A DNA stretch of 64,000 nt, taken from NCBI GenBank assembly GCA_963965975.1, contig OZ014424.1:2108001-2172000 (forward strand), written 5' to 3'. The translations under genes were made by a program, and so were the position numbers. Of this stretch, positions 11,449-22,870 are shown piece by piece. The number at the start of each line of letters is the position of its first letter. Position 1 is the stretch's first letter. The notes below the pieces were generated by a model that saw only the letters and a program-made list of their open reading frames with translations, made no database searches and was not told the origin of the DNA. This stretch comes from Xestospongia bergquistia (Eukaryota; Porifera; Demospongiae; Haplosclerida; Petrosiidae).

Positions 11449-11459
11449 GTATTCATATG

Positions 11460-12550
11460 ACAAAACATCAACAATAATAGTTGAGATCTTTCATAAGTAC
11501 TTTACTCATTTTTATAAATAGAAATGAATTATCAATAGTTCGAGCGTATTAGAATGACTGGCATATGATACCATATACCACATTTGGAGACTTACTACAT
11601 CAACATATTTAACAGATGAGGTAATAAATACACCTTATAACAAAATTAATGATTACTAACATTATTGATATATATGACTATTATCTCATAGGAAGCATCA
11701 ACAATAAACACACAGAGAGCATACAATACTACATTCTATTTGTCAAATTAGGAAGACAGTACTTGTAATTAGTTCATAGTTATTCACATGGATATACGTC
11801 AGTGTCAACATGGTATCAAGGATATATGTCAGTGTCAACATGGTTATTGACTTAGTTAAGAAACAAGGTGAATACTTTCATTCCTATATGGTCTCAGTTG
11901 AAAGCTATTAGACAACACTTGTATATAGTGTACCTGTAAATTTGCAAAAAACATAAGCATATGTGCAACAGTTATTCTTGGAACAACATAGTAAAGAAAA
12001 AAACCAAAAGACACCTGATTGGAATCAAACTTTATAAAGAGACCATATAAAGAGTAGTCTAGTAATACTCTAGGACAAACCAGTTCAAATTAATAGCTTT
12101 GATTGTAAAGATTTGTCACATAATTTCCTTTATGTCAAGTTTTGACAAACAAGGGGATTTTAAACAGGTTTGATAATTGCTATTATTTATCAATTCCAAC
12201 ATGTTAACTAGTAACAAATTTGTGTTATTAGAAAAGTAATATTAGAAGAAATTTCATGTGGACAACTCATGTGAATTGCCTCACTAAAGTATTCATTACT
12301 ATGAAATCATATGTAGGCAATCCAACATGAGGACAATGCTACTATAGTTACCAGTTCCTAGTGGGTTCAAATATCAGCCCGTACTCTTGGAACCTATACA
12401 GCCCATTATCTCATTAATCAACAAGCATACATCCCTGACATCATACAATCAAAACCCTAAGAACAATAGTGTTGACAGTCTTAAAACTACCATTCAGTGG
12501 GATTGTCATTTCACAAGAAATATTTAAAGACAGATGATAGTTTAAGTAAT
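11460..12550. other. No gene seen
   Basis: AT-rich sequence without a convincing frame, except for a short duplicated phrase GGATATACGTCAGTGTCAAC / GGATATATGTCAGTGTCAAC at about 11,790-11,840. Confidence 0.5.
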
Positions 12551-12558
12551 GGCATGTA

Positions 12559-12790
12559 ATAACCTATGACCACAGTACAATTAATTAATTAAACTTCATA
12601 AATTAGTATTACTCTGTACAACTAAAAGCCAAACCTAATAAAAACATATGCACAACATGTGGAAAGAAATATTCATATTGGAGTGGTATATCAAAGCATC
12701 TTAAAAATGAGCACAATAATATTGACAATGTGACTATTAGTTGTAACATATTGTAATAACAGGTAAAGATATAACATATGACTGTTCATT
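12559..12790 (+). repeat. Copy 2 of the zinc-finger repeat; encodes one C2H2 finger
   Basis: The frame around 12,625-12,720 reads AKPNKNICTTCGKKYSYW... with spacing C-x2-C-x12-H-x4-H (TGC at 12,649, TGT at 12,658, CAT at 12,697, CAC at 12,712), a standard C2H2 finger. The flanks match the partner at 6,111-6,386. It lies about 500 bp upstream of MULE-like remains and could have been the N-terminal DNA-binding exon of that element, but this is inference. Confidence 0.6.
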
Positions 12791-13289
12791 ATATAGCAAA
12801 TTACCTGATTAAATTCTTCATAAGAGGGTCACTACTCTTCAAATACATCTACTGCATTGAGGTCTCATTGTCAACTCTCTGTAGAAGAGAGAGATAAATT
12901 AGAACACCATCTAAAGTAAATTAGTTATTGCCAGTAAACTATAGCAAAGGGTAAATATGGATCATATTCTTGATGATGTCAGAGACTCAATACATACCAG
13001 ATTACCAGTATAGACAGAGAACACTAAATTACTAGACAGGACTTTCATAATATTAAGACAAAATAAACATTGAAGAAATTAGCAGATATAAGAATGACTT
13101 CCCTATAATTTTAATTATTTTTTTCAAAGAGCAAGGGAAAATCCAAGATGACAACATGGACAATTTATCAAATGACAACTTCCTTGTATATACAAACAGA
13201 ATTTTAACAGGATATGTACAGAAATTGGACATGATGCTATTTTGATTCTACACATAGGACTAACATGTATGACTTCAATCTATAAATAC

Positions 13290-13960
13290 TATTATTGTTA
13301 TTGATGAGCATGGGGGAGGAATTCCTATTGCATGGATGTTATCAAATAAAGAAAATGCAATGGCATTCAATTTATACTGCACTTAAAAAGACTTGTGATG
13401 TAATTTTACCCAAATGGTTTATGTCTGATGATGCTGTTAACTATTTCAATGCACAGAGAAGTTTTTGCAGAGAATAAAATTTAACTCATAAGTTCATTGC
13501 ATTTAGTTAGGACATGGAGTAAGGCACTTCCAAAACATGTGAAGAACAAACAACAACAAATTACACTTTATCATCATCTTAGAATTTTATTATATGAACA
13601 TAACAAAACTAAATTCCAATTAAGTTATACTGCAAGAATTTTTAACCCATATACATGAAAATTACAACCATTTTTTAATGCATTTTTTCTAATTATAGCA
13701 CACATTTGGCATCTAGATAAATGCATATGCTAACACAATTTCTGTTTTTGGAGCTATTTCACAAAGTTCTAAAAATGATACATTTATATCACAATGCATT
13801 AATAGTTACTTTATTAAAAGTAGCCAGAGACAAGGCATTTGATTTTTTTAGAAAACTCAAAATGAAAAAGACAACACAAACAAACTATATCTTTAAACCT
13901 TTCTTCAATTATATGCAGTGTAAGAAACAAAATAGACTGTTGCATCACAAAGTTCTATAA
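13290..13960 (+). mobile_element. Decayed MULE-like DNA transposon transposase
   Basis: Near 13,295 one frame reads IIVIDEHGGGIPIAWMLSNK and the next frame continues DVILPKWFMSDDAVNYFNA, the two conserved blocks of a MULE (DDE) transposase core: a first Asp in VIDE and a second in the FMSDDA motif. Further on, HVKNKQQQITLYHHLRILLY and a DKAFDFFRKLKMKK region fit the following part. Several frame changes separate the blocks, so the gene is dead. Recognisable remains may begin near 13,130 and trail to about 14,450. Confidence 0.65.
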
Positions 13961-14940
13961 GTAATTATTATTATTCATGTCATGCTTAGATTTAAAGCAA
14001 CATTCAACTGTTTGTAAAGCATATTCACCTTGTACATATGAATACTACAACTGTTGTATCTTAAAAACATGACAAAAATATAGAACCATCTGATAACTGC
14101 TATTTGACTATATATCTTTCAACAAGACGCTAGCTGTACTTAATGTCAGCAAAAAAACATCCTTTACCAGCAAAATTCATGAACTAGAACTATTATGTGA
14201 AATCTGTGAAGACCATGATGCCACTTCTACTGCTAATAAACACCTTCAAGTGGAATCACAGTCATAAAAGCTATCACATAATATCCATCCAAAAACTCTT
14301 TACCAGAAAAAGAAAGAATGTCCAGATGAAAATTGTGAGTACCAACAAAAGTTATTTCAACTAGGAAAACAACTTCAGCAACTATGTCAAACCAACTCAA
14401 ATCATTCTTAGCTAAGAATACACTTGAAAAAAAGAAAAAGTTTGTAGAGGCTTTTTAAAGGTGATAATGACATTTCTGAAACTGTTTAATAGATGCACTG
14501 TGATTCCTGTCTATTGTTGATGCACCTTACATGTACTATTCCATAATTAAATGCAATATCTGATAACGACTTTTTTTGATTCTGTAATACTCAGGATGAC
14601 ACTAAATAGCCTAGATGACAGCTTGTGTCAAAATAATTGCTGTATTCTCTCTTGATTACTAGCATATAATATCATCATATCTCTATTGTTGCCCTAAAAA
14701 ATAAAAATCCTTACCTAAACACTTTTCTTCAATATCTTTTGTTCCTTCTATCAAACAGCTCTTTAGCTCCTCGGACAAGCAATCCTATCACAAAGTGTAT
14801 CACCAAACTTCCGGATCACGTGAGAGAATACGATTCGAGTTGTTCTCCGAAAGACACTTGTATATGGATAATAAAATGTAGCCATGGTAACTGTGGTAAA
14901 GTGCTTCTGGCTCAACGTTGCTTCACGTCCATGTCGAAAT
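13961..14940. other. Element tail and FucT C upstream region
   Basis: From 13,961 to about 14,450 there may be faint remains of the MULE-like element. The rest is the 5' flank of FucT C. Open frames on both strands near 14,740-15,116 overlap the FucT leader and look incidental. Confidence 0.4.
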
Positions 14941-14954
14941 AGTATATATAACGT

Positions 14955-15012
14955 AATACTATCTATAGGAGGAGATTGGAAACTTGATTGATCACTGAGT
15001 CTATCGTGCACA
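14955..15012 (+). promoter_or_regulatory. Conserved 5' leader of the FucT A-D genes
   Basis: The sequence just upstream of FucT C (GGAGATTGGAAACTTGATTG, ATCACTGAGTCTAT) recurs upstream of copy B (1,200-1,249) and copy D (16,250-16,303). It lies directly before the ATG, so it is probably shared 5' UTR or core promoter. Copies E-G have a different shared leader (GATTTGCTGCATCA before ATG), giving two regulatory classes. Confidence 0.45.
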
Positions 15013-16218
15013 ATGTTAGTTGACTTGTTCAATTTAAGATGGAGAAAGATTTTAATCCTATGCCTTCTGACTATGACAACAATATCGTTCATATACGTCA
15101 TTGTCGCTATGAACACGATATCACTTCGACCGCCATTACGGAATCATAAAGCATCTCAACAGGCAAAGGTATTTCCCGTTAAGAAAACTTATCATTGTAG
15201 AAATCTAAGTATTTCAATTTCTAATAGCACCACTACGGTTGGAACTAGTGAAAAAATCATTCTATTATGGACAACGTGGTTTGGCATAAATTTTGTAGAA
15301 TCACTTGGTAATAGTAGACCAATAACATGTGGACCAAATAAAAATAAATGTTTTGTTACTGGTGACAAGAATCTTTATTCTAATAGCAGTGCTGTAGTTT
15401 TTCATATTCCAGAAGGTGATTTATTAAAAAGTATTATTGCTGCCAGTGATATGAGTCGACCACCAGACCAAAGGTGGATTTTCTTCACTCAAGAGCCACC
15501 ACCAAATATTCTTAGATATCACGAATTTCTCCCATATTCCAGATCTCTATTTAACTGGACAATGACATACAAGTTTAGTTCAGATATTAGACAAAGTTAT
15601 TCTTACGTAGTGCCTGGAAAGTTTAAAGGTGGTTATGATCCTAACAGAAATTATCTTGAAAACAGAACTAAAACAGCTATTGCTTTTATAAGTAATTGTA
15701 AACGTCCTCGTTTACATGCAGTAAGAGAATTAAAGAAATATATTGATGTCGACGTCTATGGTAAATGTGGAAACCAATGTAAAGCTGACTGCTTCTCTTT
15801 GTTACCAAAGTACAAGTTTTATTTGGCTTTTGAGAATGCTGTATGTGAAGACTATATTACAGAAAAAACATACAGAAATGCCTTCACTAATGATATAGTT
15901 CCAGTAATAATATCAGGGGCAAACTTGTCAAATCCTGAAGTCGTTCCTCCCAATTCATTTATTAATGGACTTGATTTTAAGAGAGCTGTTGATCTCGCTG
16001 ATTACCTCAAAAAAATTGGTGGTGATCCTCAACTATATAATAAATTCTTCAAATGGAGAGATGAGTGGTCTTTAAGTGATGGTGGGACCTATCTTATACC
16101 TTGTGATGTGTGTAACAAACTGTATGAACCTATTCAATGTATAACAGTATATGATGACATTGAACAATGGTATAGTGTCCAATATGACTGTAAACAATAT
16201 ACAAAATGGAATGAATGA
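15013..16218 (+). CDS. GT10 alpha-1,3-fucosyltransferase-like copy C
   Basis: This intact single-exon gene encodes 401 residues, the usual length of the family. It is a type II Golgi protein: cytosolic residues 1-12, anchor about 13-32, stem to about 75, then the catalytic domain. Landmarks are FTQEPP (158-163), NWTMTYKFSSDI (181-192), YGKCG (249-253), the GDP-fucose-binding core FENAVCEDYITEKTYRNAF (273-291), VPVIISGANLSN (296-307) and PPNSFINGLDF (312-322). The FFKWRDEW motif is followed by a C-terminal tail with Cys 364, 367, 376 and 393, probably disulfide-bonded. N-glycosylation sites include NWT and NRT. ATG 15,013 precedes the anchor directly. Copy D starts 85 bp downstream on the same strand. 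Acceptor and linkage cannot be read from sequence. Confidence 0.92.
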   Translation: MLVDLFNLRWRKILILCLLTMTTISFIYVIVAMNTISLRPPLRNHKASQQAKVFPVKKTYHCRNLSISISNSTTTVGTSEKIILLWTTWFGINFVESLGNSRPITCGPNKNKCFVTGDKNLYSNSSAVVFHIPEGDLLKSIIAASDMSRPPDQRWIFFTQEPPPNILRYHEFLPYSRSLFNWTMTYKFSSDIRQSYSYVVPGKFKGGYDPNRNYLENRTKTAIAFISNCKRPRLHAVRELKKYIDVDVYGKCGNQCKADCFSLLPKYKFYLAFENAVCEDYITEKTYRNAFTNDIVPVIISGANLSNPEVVPPNSFINGLDFKRAVDLADYLKKIGGDPQLYNKFFKWRDEWSLSDGGTYLIPCDVCNKLYEPIQCITVYDDIEQWYSVQYDCKQYTKWNE

Positions 16219-16303
16219 CATCATTTCCTATAGTAAAATAATAATATACGTAGAAGGCGGAGATTTGAAACTTCGTGGTTGATCACAGAGTTTATTGTGC
16301 ACG

Positions 16304-17521
16304 ATGTCTGTTGACTTCATATTCTCCAATTTAACATTGAGAAAGATTTTAATCCTGTCAATTCTATGTATGACAGTATCGTTCGTGTACGTCATCATCG
16401 ATATGAACGCGGAATCGCTTCGAACGCTATCGCGGAGTCATCATGATAATACAGCATCTCAACAGCCAGAGGTACTTCCTGTTAAGAAAACATATCACTG
16501 TAGAAGTTTAAGTACCTCAATTTCTGAAAATATCACTACAGTTGGTAGTAATGGGAAAATAATTTTATTATGGACAACTTTGTTTGGCATGAATTTTGTT
16601 AAATCACTTGGTAATAGTAGACCAATAACATGTGGACCAAATAAAAACAAATGTTTTCTTACTGGTGACAAGAATCTTTATTCAAATAGCAGTGCTGTAG
16701 TTTTTCATATCGTGGAAGATAATTTATTTAGAAGTATTATTGCTGCTTATAATATGAGACGACCACTAGACCAAAGATGGATTTTTTTCACTCAAGAGCC
16801 ACCACCACGTATTTATGAATATAGTGACTTTATCCCATATTCCAGATTTTTATTTAACTGGACAATGACATACAAGTTTAGTTCAGATATAAGACAAAGT
16901 TATGCCTACATAGTTCCTGGAAAGTTTAAAGGTGGTTATGATCCTAACAGAAATTATCTTGAAAACAGAACTAAAACAGCTATTGCTTTTATAAATGATT
17001 GTAAACGTCCTCATTTACATGCAGTAAGGGCATTAAAGAAACACATTGATGTTGATATCTATGGTAAATGTGGAAAACCATGTAAACCAAACTGCTTCTC
17101 TTTGTTACCAAAATACAAGTTTTATTTGGCTTTTGAGAATGCTGTATGTGAAGACTATATTACAGAAAAAACATACAGAAATGCCTTCACTAATGAAATA
17201 GTTCCAGTAATAATATCAGGGGCAAACTTGTCAAATCCTGAAGTCGTTCCTCCCAATTCTTTCATTAATGGACTTGATTTTAAGAGAGCTGCTGATCTAG
17301 CTGATTATCTAAAGAAAATTGGTAGTGATCCTCAAATTTATAATGAGTTCTTCAAATGGAGAGATGAGTGGTCTATAATAGATGGTGGTACCTATCGTAT
17401 ACCTTGTGATGTGTGTAACAAACTGTATGAACCTAATCAATGTATAACAGTATATGGTGACATTCAACAATGGTATAGTGTCCAACATGACTGTAAACAA
17501 TATCCAAAATGGAATAAATGA
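16304..17521 (+). CDS. GT10 alpha-1,3-fucosyltransferase-like copy D
   Basis: Intact, 405 residues from ATG 16,304. The frame is open for three more codons upstream but without another ATG, and copy B's second ATG aligns with this one. Architecture is as in copy C: anchor near 14-33, glycosylated stem, FTQEPP, NWTMTYKF, FENAVCEDYITEKTY and a Cys-rich tail. It is the sister of copy B, with which it shares the ESLRTLSRSHHDN stem that A and C lack. A and C form the other pair, so the gene pair existed before the unit duplicated. The TGA stop at 17,519-17,521 is followed by the same 3' flank as copy B. Confidence 0.92.
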   Translation: MSVDFIFSNLTLRKILILSILCMTVSFVYVIIDMNAESLRTLSRSHHDNTASQQPEVLPVKKTYHCRSLSTSISENITTVGSNGKIILLWTTLFGMNFVKSLGNSRPITCGPNKNKCFLTGDKNLYSNSSAVVFHIVEDNLFRSIIAAYNMRRPLDQRWIFFTQEPPPRIYEYSDFIPYSRFLFNWTMTYKFSSDIRQSYAYIVPGKFKGGYDPNRNYLENRTKTAIAFINDCKRPHLHAVRALKKHIDVDIYGKCGKPCKPNCFSLLPKYKFYLAFENAVCEDYITEKTYRNAFTNEIVPVIISGANLSNPEVVPPNSFINGLDFKRAADLADYLKKIGSDPQIYNEFFKWRDEWSIIDGGTYRIPCDVCNKLYEPNQCITVYGDIQQWYSVQHDCKQYPKWNK

Positions 17522-17649
17522 CATCATTATTTCCAATAGTATAATAAATGCAAGTTATATAATAAATTTAAATAATTCGTTTTTTTTGGGAAATATAGAT
17601 ACCGTATTCCTTAAAGTGCTCAAATTTTAAAAAATCAGTTTCAAAAATC

Positions 17650-17950
17650 GCAATACAAATAATTGTCATGACACGGACTTCGTGGCAAGAAAGAAGGAAC
17701 GGATATTTCAGGTTTTGCGATGAAAGTAGCTGGAACAGGAGAATTTAGATATAGAGGAGGTGGCAGAGGAGCTTGATAACATTTATGTGGTGGAAAAAGT
17801 TGCCGAGATCAGGAAGAAGATATGATATCTATTCTCTTGTAACTGCTTGTGTATGGGAAGGAGGATTGTTTGGTTTAATGGGAAGGATATAAGAGGGAGG
17901 AGACAGCATGTTTGGCAGCAACTGAAAAGACTGTGGCATCTTTGAGGTAA
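17650..17950 (+). other. Chromodomain-like exon relic, second copy (fossil)
   Basis: Partner of 2,600-2,930, reading NIYVVEKVAEIRKK and then WEGYKREET one frame away. It is broken and shares the candidate donor GAG/GTAACT. The origin (LTR-element integrase end or host exon) is unresolved. Confidence 0.45.
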
Positions 17951-18684
17951 CTAATTATAACGTCATAATTCTGCATTCAATTCATATATATTGTGATACA
18001 TTGCAAGCATTGAATTTTAGGATGCAGGTGTACAGAAATAACAATTTTAAATGTATTTCTACACACCTCAGGGATGTTTGTTTTTATTCTAGCTAGTATA
18101 TTGACTAATCCAACTCCATGATTAATATTATTCAATGCTGTCAACTGTCTCACAACACATATATAGACATTGTAGTTTAAATACTAGTTATATTATGTAA
18201 TTATATATTATAAATTTTTAATAGGGAGTTTTTATTTTTTATTTGATTGTGACAAAAAATAATAAATGTGGTAAACTATAAAATCAAACTGATTTCAATT
18301 CTTGTTGTTTTATAGTTATATTATTGTGTCAGGGAAATCAAAATTATGTGTGTCAGAATTGGCTGATTTAGAAGACACATATAGAAGGTACAAAGAGTCT
18401 CTAGATATTTCACAATATATTATAATTGATATTACACTGTCATAACATTTAAAGTATATTAAATAGTTGTTGCAAGTAAGTTGTTATAGTAGTGACATGA
18501 TTATAGTGGTGTTTGCTGTTATATAAACAGTAATATAATTTGATTTTTCACAATAACAAAGAACAAAGAGATATAAGGTCATCATGTAGTTCACCTCACA
18601 CTCTGACACTAGACTCTAGTATGTTATTAATATTAAATGTAATTATAATACATTCTCTGTCAACATTACTCACCTCCAGATCTA

Positions 18685-19227
18685 GTATAATTTAGATCAT
18701 CCTGTTCTCTTAAAGTGTAACATATATCTATGAGATGGGTGAAAATATTGAGTGATTGCTTTGAAATCATTTTAAGGATTGTTCTATGTATCATTTTTAT
18801 TACATTCTTTTAGCTATATTTGGCAACATATATCTTAAAAATGTATAGTACATTACACTAGTACAATTATGCTTATATATATATCATTACAAATAGTAGT
18901 GAATCATTTTAATCTATTAATTTGTTATTTCAGATTCATGTCACTCATTAGTTATGTAGTGGTTAATAGGATAACTAAACAGATCTACAATGTACATACA
19001 CACATAATGGATTCCTCACATAATAGAAACTAACTCTCATGCATTTGAAGAAGACAATCATATGTGACATGCACATGTCATTATATTATATGTCATTCTC
19101 TCATTATATATAAATTATATCTTTAAAATTAATTACACTACTACATGTATATATGATTCTTATCTTTGTCTATTATATTTTAGCCCTTTCTTTTTGTAAT
19201 TAGTGACTTAGCCTAATTTAAATTATG

Positions 19228-19235
<8 letters not shown>
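18685..19235 (+). pseudogene. 3' relic of the multi-pass membrane gene with its 3' flank
   Basis: 18,685-18,860 aligns with the last membrane segments of the gene at 38,530-40,697, and 19,030-19,235 aligns with that gene's 3' flank (GACATGCACATGTCATTATA, then TTCTTATCTTTGTCTAT). The frame is lost. A copy of the dispersed ATTCATGTCACTCATTAG repeat lies between, at 18,932-19,028. It is a better preserved version of the 3,620 relic. Confidence 0.75.

Positions 19236-19269
<34 letters not shown>
19223..19269. repeat. (TA)n microsatellite
   Basis: About 23 TA dinucleotides in an almost uninterrupted run, placed between two copies of the dispersed repeat (18,932 and 19,266), where it may have helped slippage or rearrangement. 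Confidence 0.9.
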
Positions 19270-19271
<2 letters not shown>

Positions 19272-20089
19272 TTATGTAGTGGTAAATAGGATAACTAAAC
19301 AGATCTACAATGTACATACACACATAATGGTTTCCTCACATAATAGTTTCATCAGTTGTCTATGGACTAATAATTAATTATTTATAATACTGTACTATTA
19401 AGCATCTATAGTATGGATTCTTATGAACTTTAATTCCATATATGGCTATATACTAAATAGTTATGTATATGCTAGTACTTTAAGTGTATAAATATATTAC
19501 GTGTATAAGCATTACTGTGTCTTAGTAAATAATACCAATCATGGAATATATACTATTTGAAATCCAATGCACTTTGTTGAAGACACTACTAAATATATTA
19601 CACTTCAGTAGCTAAGAGGCATTGTGTCATTTTAATTAAACAAGACCTTTGTTACAATAAGTTCATCAGGTTATTCAGGCATGTTTTTGACAAACATTAA
19701 TGTAACACCTGTAACTGATATTTTCTGCTTTACACATATTCAATAAAAGACAAGAAATCTAAGTATTTGGAATGTCTTACTACTCCACTCTCTGCTAGTA
19801 GTAATTCTTGATACTATTTTAATTACTATTGTTTGTGTACAAAATGAAGACTGGATAAGAGAAAGGGAATGTATAGGAGCAAAGAAAAGACCAAAAAGGA
19901 AAACATATGAAGTATACAGATGTATTCATATATATAAGATGACATTTTCACTTGTGTATTTTTCCGAGGACAACTATCACAAATGCAAGAAAACAAAAGA
20001 GAAGTCAGACCAATCAACCCATAAAGAGATCAAAATTTTTAACTATAATACTATGTTCACTCAGTTCAAATTAAAAATTATGATTTTTA

Positions 20090-20475
20090 AACATTATCAC
20101 TGTAAAATACTGATCACGTGCTAAAGCAATTATCGCATTCCCTAAGCGTGACCGAACCTCATATATTCTTTGGTGACATTTTTTTGTTGCACTGTTCGAA
20201 TTAAGATGCTCGGCAAAAAGGATCAGTTTTATTTTGTTGAGTAGCAGTTATAAGCACGTCAGAATTAGTCGTTTGACTACAGCTGTATATGCTTACTCAA
20301 AGTTTGCTTGAGTATTGATAGGCTTGTTCTTGATATGATGAACATTGGCGCTGGCTCATTATATGCAAGAGTGCATGCATTTTCATCAATTTTGACTATG
20401 AACTGATACAATTCTTAATTGCTGACAAGAAACTCATCAAAGTAGCTACAATAATTTGAGGACAATACCTGTACA
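20090..20475 (-). other. Minus-strand protein-like fragment, second copy
   Basis: Partner of 4,700-5,094. The frame containing CHQRIYEVRSRLGNAIIAL is open and differs by an in-frame insertion of one Lys codon; the upstream part is disrupted. Family unknown. Confidence 0.3.
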
Positions 20476-20754
20476 ACACTTATCTAATCGTAGGAGGAGG
20501 CTTTGTTTTTGTTGGATCTAGCTACTTTTGCTTCCTTAATTAAGGTAATGTAACAAAAACATACAGAAACAGATCCAAACTTAATACATTTATTGTACTA
20601 GCATATACAAAACTATTTTATATAGCCATATTTAGAATTGAATTTTATAAGAATCCCTGTTATAGATTCTTAATTGTACAGTGTTAAAAAAATAATTAAT
20701 CGTTTATTTAATATAGACAACTAATTAAAATAATTATATGAATAAACCATTATG

Positions 20755-20835
20755 TATGTATGTACATTGTAGATCTGTTTAGTTATCCTATTCACCACTA
20801 CATAACTAATGAGTGACATAAATCTGGAATAACTT
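20755..20835 (-). repeat. Dispersed repeat, inverted copy
   Basis: Reverse complement of the 3,873 repeat (CCATTATG...GTAGATCTGTTTAGTTATCC), ending beside a short TA run at 20,850-20,868. Confidence 0.75.
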
Positions 20836-21081
20836 GTCACCCGTCTCATATATATATATATATATATGTGTGCACTTAACGAAAAAAGTGCAGGTGAAAG
20901 CAGTTTTCTTTGCTAGCCAAAGTGCGAAAACTAGCTTTTTGGTTGCTATTGGTGTTAATCTTGGGCCTTGGTTTAGGAGGATGGGATTGTTTACTGACTG
21001 TTTATCTCCACCTACTGTATGTCCATCTCCTTGAGAAAGGGCGGAGATTTGCTGCATCAGTTAGAGTGAAAGTATATTGTT

Positions 21082-21735
21082 ATGTTTTCTGACTTCTTCA
21101 ATTTAAAATGGAGAAAGAATTTGTTCATGTGAACTCTGGCTATGACAGCAGTAACGCTAGTGTATATGATTGTCAGTATGAACGTGATATCACTTGGACC
21201 ACCATCATGGAGTATTCCTGATTATATAGCATATGACAGTACTACCCAATCAACATCACCTCCTGTTCAAAATAGTACCCAGTCAAAGTTACAACTCAAT
21301 AAAAAAACTTACCATTGTAGAAATCTAAGTACTTCAATTCTTGATAAGACCACTACTGTTGGAATTATTTTATTATGGACAACTTGGTTTGGCATAAATT
21401 TTGTAGAATCACTTGGTAATAGTAGACCAATAACATGTGGACCAAATAAAAACAAATGTTTTCTTACTGGTGACAAAAATCTTTATTCGAATAGCAGTAC
21501 TGTAGTTTTTCATATTGTGGAGAGCAATTTATTAAGTTATTAGAGCGGCTTATAATATGAGTCAACCACCAGACCAAAGGTGGATTTTCTTCACTCAAGA
21601 GCCACCACCACATATATATGAATATCATGAATTTCTCCCATATTCCAGATCTCTATTTAACTAGACAATGACATATAAGTTTAGTTCAGATAACAGACAA
21701 AGTTATGCCTACGTAGTTCCTGGAAAGTTTAAAGA
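21082..21735 (+). pseudogene. FucT copy E, interrupted by a pogo/Tigger-like element
   Basis: It opens like copies F and G (ATG at 21,082), but codon 16 is TGA where F has TGC. A later frame break lies near 21,538 (two residues after ESNLL), and a TAG replaces the Trp of the NWTMTY motif near 21,663. Homology stops after the PGKF motif at 21,735, where transposase sequence begins; the missing catalytic half is not found downstream. The stem carries a unique Gln/Ser/Thr-rich insertion. It is dead by several independent routes. Confidence 0.85.
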
Positions 21736-22870
21736 TCTTTGAGACAAGCATCACAAGAGTACCAAATCCCCAAGTCTACTATTCAAGATCATGCTTCAGG
21801 AAAAGTTTTAAGTGGAAGCAAGAATGGTCAAAAGTACATAACAGATGAAGAAGATTTTATGACATTTTTAACAAAATCTGCAAAAATAGGATTTTCACGT
21901 GCAAGGATGGAAGTGATATTGATATTACAAGCTAAAGTTGATCAAAAAAAGAAGGAATGTGACATTTTCTAGCAGTTGATGAGAGGGATTCAGGAATGAC
22001 ATTCAGAGCTTTCTCTCCGCATTACTGAGCAACTTGCTAACAATCATGCTTCAGCCTGTACCCCAGATGTCTTGAGTAATTATTTCAATATTTTAGAGCA
22101 AAGAGTTCAGGAAAACGACCTTGGTTCAAAGCCCACCCAATTGTTTAACTGTGATGAAACTGGAATGCAACTAGATCCAAAACCTCCAAAGGGCGTGACT
22201 GCTAAAGGTGTCAAACATCCAAAAGCAGGAAATAAAACGAAGATTACAGTCCTTGCATTGTGTAGCGTTACTGGATGCCACCCTTTGTAATATTTGCCCG
22301 AAAGTGTCGGAAACAAGCAACAGTTGATGGAGAAGTCCCCGGGAGTATGTATGGTCTCTCAAAATTGTGGTGGATCAATAGTGAACTGTTTGATTTATGG
22401 TTCGTCCATCATTTTTGGCTTCGTGCCCCAACTATACTACCAATCTTCTCCTATTTGATTGTCATTCTTCACACTATAATTCTTCAGTAATCAATAAGGC
22501 AGAAGTTATCATTTTTTGTCTACCCCCTACATTCATCACATGAAACCCAAGCTCTAGATAAAGGTCCATTTGGACCCTTGAAGTCTTCATGAGGCAGGTA
22601 TGCGGGAAGATTTTAGTCGATAATCCTAGGAAGGTAGCCACAGGGTTCACCTTTTCAAAACTATTTACTGAGGCGTAGGCACATGCAATGATGATGAGAA
22701 TATTCAAGCTGGATTCGAATGCATAGGAATCCACCCCTTGAACAGAGATGCTATTGTTCCATAGAGAAAAGATGCTACAACCACACTTGCACAGCACACA
22801 GGGCTGAAATTTTTACTGCTATATAGCCCTGCACGACGACACAGACCTCCCATTACTAAAGAAGCTGCAT
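21736..22870 (+). mobile_element. pogo/Tigger-like DNA transposon remnant inserted in FucT E
   Basis: The start encodes an HTH (psq-type: RQASQEYQIPKSTIQDHASG), then a CENP-B-like stretch (GFSRARMEV), then the DDE core (YFNILEQRVQENDLGSKPTQ and FNCDETGMQLDPKPPKG, and later SYLIVILHTIILQ). The final GFECIGIHPLNRDAIVP block matches the ISGFRTTGVYPINRA block of the 33,535 copy. The reading frame shifts several times. A 24-bp minisatellite and two 113-bp units also seen in the 32-35 kb element follow, so the inserted piece may extend to about 23,800. No clear inverted repeats were found, so it is truncated. Confidence 0.8.

Larger units (their letters stand above)
15061..20735 (+). repeat. Segmental duplication unit 2 (partner 1-5,340)
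   Basis: This is the better preserved copy of the unit described at 1-5,340. It keeps both FucT genes open. It also carries about 200 bp (19,030-19,260) that match the 3' flank of the intact membrane gene (40,740-40,930) and are missing from unit 1, so unit 2 is closer to the ancestral arrangement. Confidence 0.9.
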
